NCBI GenBank assembly: GCA_949825065.1
Contig: OX463844.1
Location: forward strand, 33,147,414 to 33,211,413
Length of the DNA stretch: 64,000 nucleotides
Reading direction: 5' to 3'
DNA from: Odontocerum albicorne
Taxonomy: Eukaryota; Arthropoda; Insecta; Trichoptera; Odontoceridae
The notes under the pieces were generated by a model. That model worked only from the letters and a program-made list of their open reading frames with translations. It was not told where the DNA came from and did no database searches. Shown here piece after piece: positions 57,730-64,000 of this stretch (its first letter is position 1; the number at the start of each line of letters is the position of its first letter). The position numbers were made by a program, and so were the translations under genes.

Positions 57730-57885
57730 ATTTTTATGATCTAGTCAGAGAAATCATAAGAGTTGAATGAGAAAGTGCACAGTTCTAGAAGAGGCGATAC
57801 ATGTATGTCGAGATAAGAAAGTCTTGCACTCTGTCCCCTTTGCCTATTCCAACAGGAAAACGGCGCGATGGTCTGTATTTTATAT
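57730..57885 (+). pseudogene. LINE tail family fragment
   Basis: GATCTAGTCAGAGAAATCAT, ACATGTATGTCGAGATAAG, GCACTCTGTCCCCTTTGCC and GGAAAACGGCGCGATGGTCT are the final blocks of the LINE tail family. Confidence 0.7.
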
Positions 57886-58389
57886 TCAGTTAAAAATGTC
57901 ATCTGTTGTTTATAAGTATGTTTTATGTATTTTGTAATTTATTATGGATTAAAACTATTAAATTACGTCAAAAGACCTTTGTGTATTATTTCCTTTCAAC
58001 TTTTTGTGTACAAATTGTTTCAAGTTGTCCTTGATCCTTTATCGAGATTGTTTTACGATGTCGACTAGGATACTCGTACAACCTTTCTGTCATCGATCTC
58101 CCTTTGGGGATATGTGATACATTGCGTCCCTAAAAGAAAATGTAATAAATACTGAATGTGTTATTGTGTCATCCAATACCCAATTTTGTCACCATTGATG
58201 GTATACGAGTATTTGTAATTGATTATGTGTCAGATTGATTTGTTAGCATATAGACATATGTTGACCATTAAAAGTTGTAGTTTTCAATCGATAACATCAT
58301 CGTTTTTTTTTGTAATTTAGATTTAAAATATCTAGCCAAAGGTTTACACAATGCCTATATATGTCATATCATAACATTATTTATTTTTA
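57886..58389. other. no gene seen
   Basis: A+T-rich, nothing recognised. Confidence 0.5.
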
Positions 58390-58990
58390 GTTTAATTTAT
58401 CCTCTTCATCGTATGCTTTATGTTGAGCGCCGTGCCGTGTTGCTCTGCTGCGTAAGGAACTATGTATCCATCCCTTGCGTTCCTAGGTCATGTTGAATGT
58501 AGTACCTAAAGAGAATCTTGTTAGCTTCTTTATTTTAGCTTTTCCATCTCAATGAGCACCTTCTTCCTTGCCTTCTCTCAACTGTCCCCGATATCACCAA
58601 CTTCTCCAGACTTTCATTAAGTTTTCTGGCAACATGCCCACATTACGTTTGAACTATTTTTCTACATGCTGTCGATAATCTTTCGGTAATCTCCAACTCT
58701 TGAATAATAAAAACGTTAGTACACCTTGCGCTCCATGAGATAAGAAGGGTTCGCTTCCTATGTTTTCACTCCATATATGGAGAATGGTAGAGATTTTACT
58801 TGACGGATTTTGGATTTTCTGAGTAAAGACAGGTTAATCTATATATTTGTTAAACTTGTCATGTGTTAGCTGTTTTTGCCATTCCAATTTATATTCGGAT
58901 CCACTCTTTGAATTTAGAGCACCTAAGGCCAGAAATTCGTTGACCTCTTCGAAATCCCACAAGTCACTTCTTGAGTCTCGAATTGTTCAA
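58390..58990 (-). pseudogene. RTE/CR1-type LINE fragment after reverse transcriptase
   Basis: The minus strand reads DFEEVNEFLALGALNSKSGS (compare FExVxxFxYLGxxIxxxG), VGMLPENLMKVWRS (compare GHVxRMPExRxPKKVL), KEEGAH, and finally WIHSSLRSRATRHGAQHKAY at the C-terminus. Stops and shifts throughout. It is related in layout to the intact RTE protein (FVYLGTMVTSKND ... AGHVQRMSEEDIP) but diverged, so probably another family. Confidence 0.6.
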
Positions 58991-60202
58991 CGATAAAGAC
59001 TTTGGTTTATTTCTAGTCGTAGTGGGTGGCTCTATTTAATTCAATTAAAGAGCTCAATTATATTTACATCTTATATACAAAAAAGGAAACAATACGTTCT
59101 GGCTGAGTTGATAATAATTTATAAAAGACATAAAAATACTAGTTATGAAAATGTGTTTTCCAGTGTCTTTGCACGTATCTTGTTTCCAGCGTGTTGCACC
59201 TAAGTTGTTGAAAAAAATATCTTTTTTCCTGTTGTTTCTATAATGTCGATAGTATTTTTTTTTTATTTTGGTAATTTGTTCTTTGGTATTTGAAATACAT
59301 ATTGTCAACCCGTTTGCTAATGAAGTTGGAACTAAGTAATGTCTTAAAATCTTAAAAAAAATAATGGAATACAATGCTTGAATATTAAAAACGAAGTTCT
59401 TATTAAAAAGTCATTTAAAATAACGTGTTTATCTTTTGCGTCCACCATGTTCCGCTACTATTCTTTTCAACTGTAAGCAATATCTTGCCTTTCACAATAT
59501 TTCCATATTGTTAAAATCCATATATGATCCAGATTGCTTTAGCATATTTGTATTAAAATTCTTCTATTTTTCTAGCGCTTCTCACGAAACGTTTGCGTGT
59601 AATTTGTTTATCCGATGATAACATTAAGTATAAATGTTAAGACATTTATAAAATAGCAACTTGTTTTCTCAAAATACGGTTGTCATGATACCCAATAATA
59701 ATAAAAAATGAAAAATTATATTTTGTTATTAAGAGACTAGACTTATTTAAGGGCGTTATTAATCGTCATATGAACCCAGTATTATTGAAAGATTGAAAAT
59801 ATTTACTGAAATTAAACAATTTAAGTGTAGGAATGCGACACGGGTGACTGGTGACATTAAATTCGGTACTACCCCGAATCTCCATCTGATCATCTTCTGA
59901 GTTGTTTGAAGTCACTGAACGAAATAAACTGAATATTCATAAGTATCAAAGAGTTCCCTTAAAGAAACGTAAACGAAAATTATAGCTCATAAATGCGCGT
60001 AAGAACCTAGTTTTAAGCTCGAAAACTAAAAAAAGAAAAAATTTAATCTGAATCTAACATATTTTCCTAAGAACGAATGTAATGCTTGACAATCTACACA
60101 GTTTTAAATCGGCTTGGCGATATATTTTGTGTCAATTATTTTCAGTATGAGATGGTTTTGATTGATTTATTATTTTTTTTAGATTGGTTTATTTTTGTGA
60201 TT
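58991..60202. other. no gene seen
   Basis: A 106-codon minus-strand frame (59054-59374; contains VPTSLANGLTICISN and KKKYYRHYRNNRKKD) is the best frame but matches nothing I know. Otherwise A+T-rich. Confidence 0.5.
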
Positions 60203-60406
60203 TGTTTTATGAAACACTGTTTATTCCACTTTTTGTAACGGTATAACCCTACCGGTTTCAAGGCTTTCACCTCATCATCAGGGGAGCACATGAAAACCTT
60301 GAAACTGGTAGGGTTATACCGTTGCAAAAAGTGGAATAAACAGTGTTTGATAAAATAAATTACAATATCTTTAAACTTCCACAATGTTAATGCCTTAACT
60401 ATAAAT
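60203..60406. mobile_element. palindromic repeat with hammerhead-like core
   Basis: Left arm: CACTGTTTATTCCAC, AACGGTATAACCCTACCGG, TTTCAAGGCTTTCACCTC, ATCATCAG. Right arm, inverted: GAAAACCTTGAAACTGG, TAGGGTTATACCGTTGC, GTGGAATAAACAGTGTTTG, then the flank ending TTAATGCCTTAACTATAAA. The fold point differs from the other copies: the right arm here lacks CTGATGA. Confidence 0.75.
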
Positions 60407-60885
60407 AATATATAGATTTATTTTGTTTTTATTTCATATATTTATTGAATATCCACATATATTATAAATATATAATGTGAAAGCTTTTCATAAAAATATT
60501 TTTTTTCTCTAACGGTTTACGTATCGACAAAAACATAAACTTCGACTATCGAACATTCCCCCGAGACCTTTCGGTGGATGGAAATTAAATCTCTGCCTCG
60601 GAACGTTTTCTCTTTTCAATTTTTCCGCCAAAAGTGCTTTACTCGCCATGTTTCCAGTTTTTTTGAGCTTGTGGTATGTTCAATGATTTTTTGCTTATTG
60701 ATTTATGTTGAGTTTTCTTATAGCATAAAGTTTTCGCAGTTTTATAACAAATATATTTACACGCCGACTTGAAGCAATATATTATGATTATACAAAGCTA
60801 CTTAGTATAAATAAGATCGCTAGCTTTTGGATTCCAAGGTAACTGATTGATAATTTATTAAAGGATTTAACTATGTGGAACTCCA
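60407..60885. other. no gene seen
   Basis: A+T-rich. The 64-codon frame at 60578-60772 is not convincing. Confidence 0.5.
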
Positions 60886-61140
60886 TATTAGAATATCTTA
60901 CGATACTTTACTTTGACATTACTTTTAGTACATTTATTCCCGCTAATCGTGTTTCTATCACCTATCCCGATGCTGTCTTCAAGTGGAATGATTCCTGTTT
61001 TTTCAAGAGCAGTGCTTAAGTCAGTCTAGTCGAGCACTGGTCTCGTAAAAAAAACGAGATACGAAGTAGAAACGTGTAACGGGAATTTATGTAATTTGTG
61101 GAATAACAAAGTAAAGTATCGTTAAATATTCAAGATGATT
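60886..61140. mobile_element. foldback element, diverged arms
   Basis: TACGATACTTTACTTTG (about 60899) and ATTCCCGCTAATCGTGTTTC (60935) are mirrored by GAAACGTGTAACGGGAAT (about 61067) and CAAAGTAAAGTATCGTTA (about 61107). Arms of about 75 bp enclose a unique centre with a smaller hairpin, CTCGT-AAAAAAA-ACGAG. No coding capacity. Confidence 0.7.
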
Positions 61141-61524
61141 ACTTATTCATTTCTCATGCTGCAATAATCTCTTTTTAAACAAGTTTTCTTTATTATTGGT
61201 TCATTTTTCGTAAGGAGAGTTCATAATTGTTCAGTTAGGATCTTCAACAAGTCTACTGTACTATATGCAAGATTTTGCAGCTCTTAATCCTCCAGGTAGC
61301 GCTTTCGTTGGACAGTTTTTCAGTTTGACCAATTGTCTACATCTCATCGCATATGCAATGGTGCGAGTTGGTCAATCCCCATCTATGCATCTGGTATGTG
61401 CATCACACCTCACCAAATTGGAATATATTGAAACTTAGCCTAATTGTAAGACTTGTACAATATTAGGTTAATTCTGATAGATAATATATGATGAATAATA
61501 TTGGATTGATAACTTATTTGGATA
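61141..61524. other. no gene seen
   Basis: Nothing recognised. Confidence 0.5.
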
Positions 61525-61713
61525 ATGCCCTAGTTGATAAGACACGACGACGGGAGTTGAGGGTTCGATTTTCATTGGAACCCAGATTTTTTTAAAAAGG
61601 ATTCCGATCTCGTTTTTTTCAAGGTCTCTTTAACATATTTTTGGTTGGTTGGAAGAGATTTTCACATGGTAATAAGCCCGTCCCACTGTACTGTGCAATA
61701 ATACACTAGACTT
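61525..61713 (+). mobile_element. SINE family A copy
   Basis: TGCCCTAGTTGATAAGACAC (box A-like), GAGGGTTCGATTTTCATTGG (box B-like), TTTTTGGTTGGTTGGAAGAG, TTCACATGGTAATAAGCCCG, and a tail TGTGCAATAATACACTAG. Confidence 0.75.
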
Positions 61714-61763
61714 TTACCTGGGGATCTGAGTTTTATGCCCGAGGCTACCTTAAAAAGTGCCTC

Positions 61764-61786
61764 AAAAATAAAATAAAATAAAATAA
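61764..61786 (+). repeat. (AAAAT)n microsatellite
   Basis: Four to five AAAAT units. It may be the tail of a retroposon, but none is recognisable just upstream. Confidence 0.85.
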
Positions 61787-62499
61787 GGGAATAAAAATAC
61801 TTCGTTGAGTAATAACTTTTTGACGCAGTAAAACTTTGATTGGGTCAGTATTCATTTTAAAAAACTTCTTTCCAATCATTTTCAAATAATTTTCGTTTAA
61901 ATTTCTTTGAGTCACATTTTTTATACCTTCATGACATATTTGTATTGAATAATCTTCTTACGTTATAGGAAATAAATATTTATCCTTTCAAATTTTTATG
62001 CCTCTAGGTTATTCAGAAATATTGTTTTTATCCAAAAATATACTTACTTCTTTAAATGAAGACTCGATAAAGTTAAACTGAGGCACCACTATAGTTTTTT
62101 ATTGGATTACCCATGCAAATTTTTTTGGCGGAAGTTTATTTTCGCGAATTCTCGTATTTATAAAATGAAACATACATCGAAGTATTTAATTTTCTTTAAA
62201 CATTTTTTTCCAATTTAAATCAATCAGTAAAACATTTTATTCAAAAATGTGATTCAAATTTAAGACATGAAGAATCCAAGAGAATATAAATTGAGGTTTT
62301 ATGAAAGTTTTTTTCAACATATCCGAACTTTGAAACGAAACCCCAAGTTTTCTCCGGGATGGAAAAACACTCGGATTCAATTTTGAAAAATCTCCAACTG
62401 TCGATCCGTCTTAAATTTACATGCTCGTCATTAAAAAGCCCACCCCTTGTCAATATCCCCTTGAACTTTTCTTTTAGAGAATTGAGAAATATTAATATA
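61787..62499. other. no gene seen
   Basis: A+T-rich. The right edge holds AATATTAATATA (62488-62499), repeated at 62720-62731. Confidence 0.5.
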
Positions 62500-62719
62500 C
62501 GAGTAGTATGTTGTTTATAGTTAAGGCATTAACGTTGTGGAGGTTTAAAGACATTGTAATTTATTTTTATTAAACACTGTTTATTCCAATTTTTTTGTAA
62601 CGGTATAACCCATGTCTTGTTTGTGCTCCCCTGAAGATGGGGTGAAAGCCTTGAAACCGGTAGGGTTATACCGTTACAAAACAAGTGGAATAAACAGTGT
62701 TTAATAAAAATAAATTACA
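62500..62719. mobile_element. palindromic repeat with hammerhead-like core and flanking direct repeats
   Basis: Left flank TTGTTTATAGTTAAGGCATT, TTGTGGAGGTTTAAAGACAT, then CACTGTTTATTCC and AACGGTATAACCC. The turn comes after that. The right arm reads CTTGTTTGTGCTCCC, CTGAAGA, GGGGTGAAAGCCTT, GAAAC, CGGTA-GGGTTA-TACCG, TTAC, GTGGAATAAACAGTGTTT. A 12-bp AATATTAATATA lies at both sides (62488-62499 and 62720-62731), compatible with a target duplication. Confidence 0.75.
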
Positions 62720-62731
62720 AATATTAATATA

Positions 62732-63415
62732 GTGTTGTGTTTGAAAAACACTACGCCTGACTCTGAGTTGTTTTTCTTTTTTTTTTGTCTTGTCCCTTTG
62801 ATAATTGAATCGCTTTGTTGTGACTTGAAAAAAATTGGCAGTGAAAAAAAATATTTTAGCACTCGGTTTGTTTGGGTAGATGCGCAATAAAACTAAAGCC
62901 TAAAGGGATTTCCGTGCTTTCAGAATTGATTTGTTTTCTGTTTACATGTTGTGTCTATTTGTTATTTTTTTCAGGTTTAGGCGTGCAGAAATGACATGAT
63001 GATTTATGAAAACAGTGTTATCTTTCTTAATTAGATTGACACAGATAAAAAAAAAATCAAATTATTTATTTATTTTAATACTTGATCTTTTACCATATTT
63101 ACTAGGAAAGTGTTTTTTTTTAAACTTGTAGATGTAAGTTAATATGCTGAAGTAGAATTGTCTTTCACTATAATATTTTTTTTCACTATAATATTTTTTT
63201 TTCAGAAAGAAATTTTTATATACGATGACAATTTTTTATCCTACATACTTTCCTTGAGTTTGTTTTCTGTTCGAAATACATTTTGAATGATTCGTTCTGT
63301 CTTTCAAATCCATAGATTTTCTTGAACTAGCTATGAGTTTGTGTTTTCGATAATATCATATACTAATTAAATTCTTTAGTTGAATAAAATATTTCTGACA
63401 CTTGTATATATTATA
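62732..63415. other. no gene; small tandem duplication
   Basis: CACTATAATATTTTTTTT occurs twice in a row at about 63167-63203. Otherwise A+T-rich 5' flank of the mariner. Confidence 0.55.
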
Positions 63416-64000
63416 TTAGGTGTTAACATAAGTTGGATCCGTTTTTTTTTTCAAATTTAAAAATAAGCACCAAAAGTAAAACAAAATCGTAAAGGTTATA
63501 CGTCATTTGAAAGAAAATTTTCTGCTCTACAAGATATTGTGCTTGCTTTTACGTTACATACGAGAATATTATTTTATTTGATTACAAGCCTTCAAAATGG
63601 AATGTCAAGTATACGAAAGTGAGCATTTTCGACACCTCATTCCGTTCGCGTTCAATCGAGGGAATAAAGCTGCCAAAGCTGCTCGCGATATTTGCGAAGT
63701 GTACGGTGAAGATGCTATGAATGAAAGGACAGCTCGTCGATGGTTTTTGCGTTTCAAAGACGGTAATTTCGACCTGAAAGACATGGAGCGTTCCGGACGA
63801 CCAGTGGACTTCGATGAGGACCGCTTAAACCATATTATTCATGAAGATCCCCTTCAAACCACCGTAGAATTGGCTCAACAGATAAATTGTAGTCACATGA
63901 GTGTATACCGCCATCTTAAATCAATGGGAAAAGTCCAGAAATTCGGCGCTTGGATTCCACATGTTTTGAGTGAAAATAAGAAAAATCAACGTTCGGCAAT
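63416..64000 (+). mobile_element. mariner transposon, 5' part (cut by window end)
   Basis: It begins at TTAGGTGTTAACATAAG after a TA (63414-63415). The first about 255 bp are nearly identical to each arm of the foldback at 17374-18009, which identifies the terminal repeat. The transposase starts 181 bp inside. The 3' end lies outside the window. Confidence 0.88.
63597..64000 (+). CDS. mariner transposase, N-terminal 134 residues (partial)
   Basis: The frame opens at ATG 63597-63599 and stays open to the last base. First comes the paired helix-turn-helix DNA-binding region: HFRHLIPFAFNRGNKAAKAA (HTH_48 type), RDICEVYGEDAMNERTARRW, FLRFKDGNFDLKDMERSGRP. The second helix-turn-helix follows: TTVELAQQINCSHMSVYRHL, then GKVQKFGAWIPHVLSENKKN, the linker before the catalytic domain. 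In this family the protein binds its own terminal repeats and cuts them out to reinsert at TA, using a DD34D catalytic triad. That triad is beyond the window, so activity cannot be judged. No stop or frameshift is seen in the visible part. Confidence 0.92.
   Translation, partial: MECQVYESEHFRHLIPFAFNRGNKAAKAARDICEVYGEDAMNERTARRWFLRFKDGNFDLKDMERSGRPVDFDEDRLNHIIHEDPLQTTVELAQQINCSHMSVYRHLKSMGKVQKFGAWIPHVLSENKKNQRSA

Noticed and set aside
59054..59374. 106-codon minus-strand frame as a gene
   Set aside because: No recognisable domain; it could be an old element fragment, but nothing supports a call.

Overview
This is eukaryotic nuclear DNA from an arthropod, most probably an insect. It is strongly A+T-rich (roughly two thirds or more by eye). 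It carries no operons, ribosome binding sites or dense reading frames, and nearly everything recognisable is a transposable element of a type common in insects: mariner, piggyBac, hAT, jockey- and RTE-like LINEs, and tRNA-related SINEs. I found no convincing host gene, no functional tRNA or rRNA gene and no CRISPR array. The window reads as an intergenic or intronic repeat graveyard. I cannot name the species.

Intact or recent elements: (i) 25.2-28.3 kb, an RTE-type non-LTR retrotransposon with one uninterrupted 1011-codon endonuclease/reverse transcriptase frame, flanked by an exact 14-bp direct repeat; (ii) 63.4-64.0 kb, the 5' end of a mariner transposon with an open transposase frame, cut by the window edge; (iii) 47.4-48.1 kb, a non-autonomous hAT element with an exact 8-bp target duplication; (iv) 56.0-57.0 kb, a mariner with good terminal inverted repeats (TIRs) but its first catalytic region deleted.

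Older material: decayed mariner/Tc1-like copies at 0-0.4, 8.3-9.1, 18.5-19.2 and 35.5-36.7 kb; a piggyBac-like element (13.8-15.5 kb) inserted at TTAA inside an older LINE tail; and a foldback element (17.4-18.0 kb) built from the same mariner that begins at 63.4 kb. One LINE family accounts for about a dozen 5'-truncated tails scattered on both strands, several ending in an ATGT microsatellite. Jockey-like, CR1-like and RTE-like C-terminal fragments lie between them.

Short repeats: at least three SINE-like families. Family A has a tRNA-related head. Family B is found joined to the 3' end of A at three loci, as a dimeric SINE. Family C is a different tRNA-like head. A palindromic repeat family (37.9, 43.3, 60.2 and 62.5 kb, with a fragment at 21.8 kb) carries a hammerhead-ribozyme-like core on both strands. 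A degenerate minisatellite of about 38 bp (42.9-43.9 kb) has been split by two later insertions, and other tandem arrays lie at 11.0, 31.6 and 5.1 kb. Stretches between elements are A+T-rich and nothing can be assigned to them.
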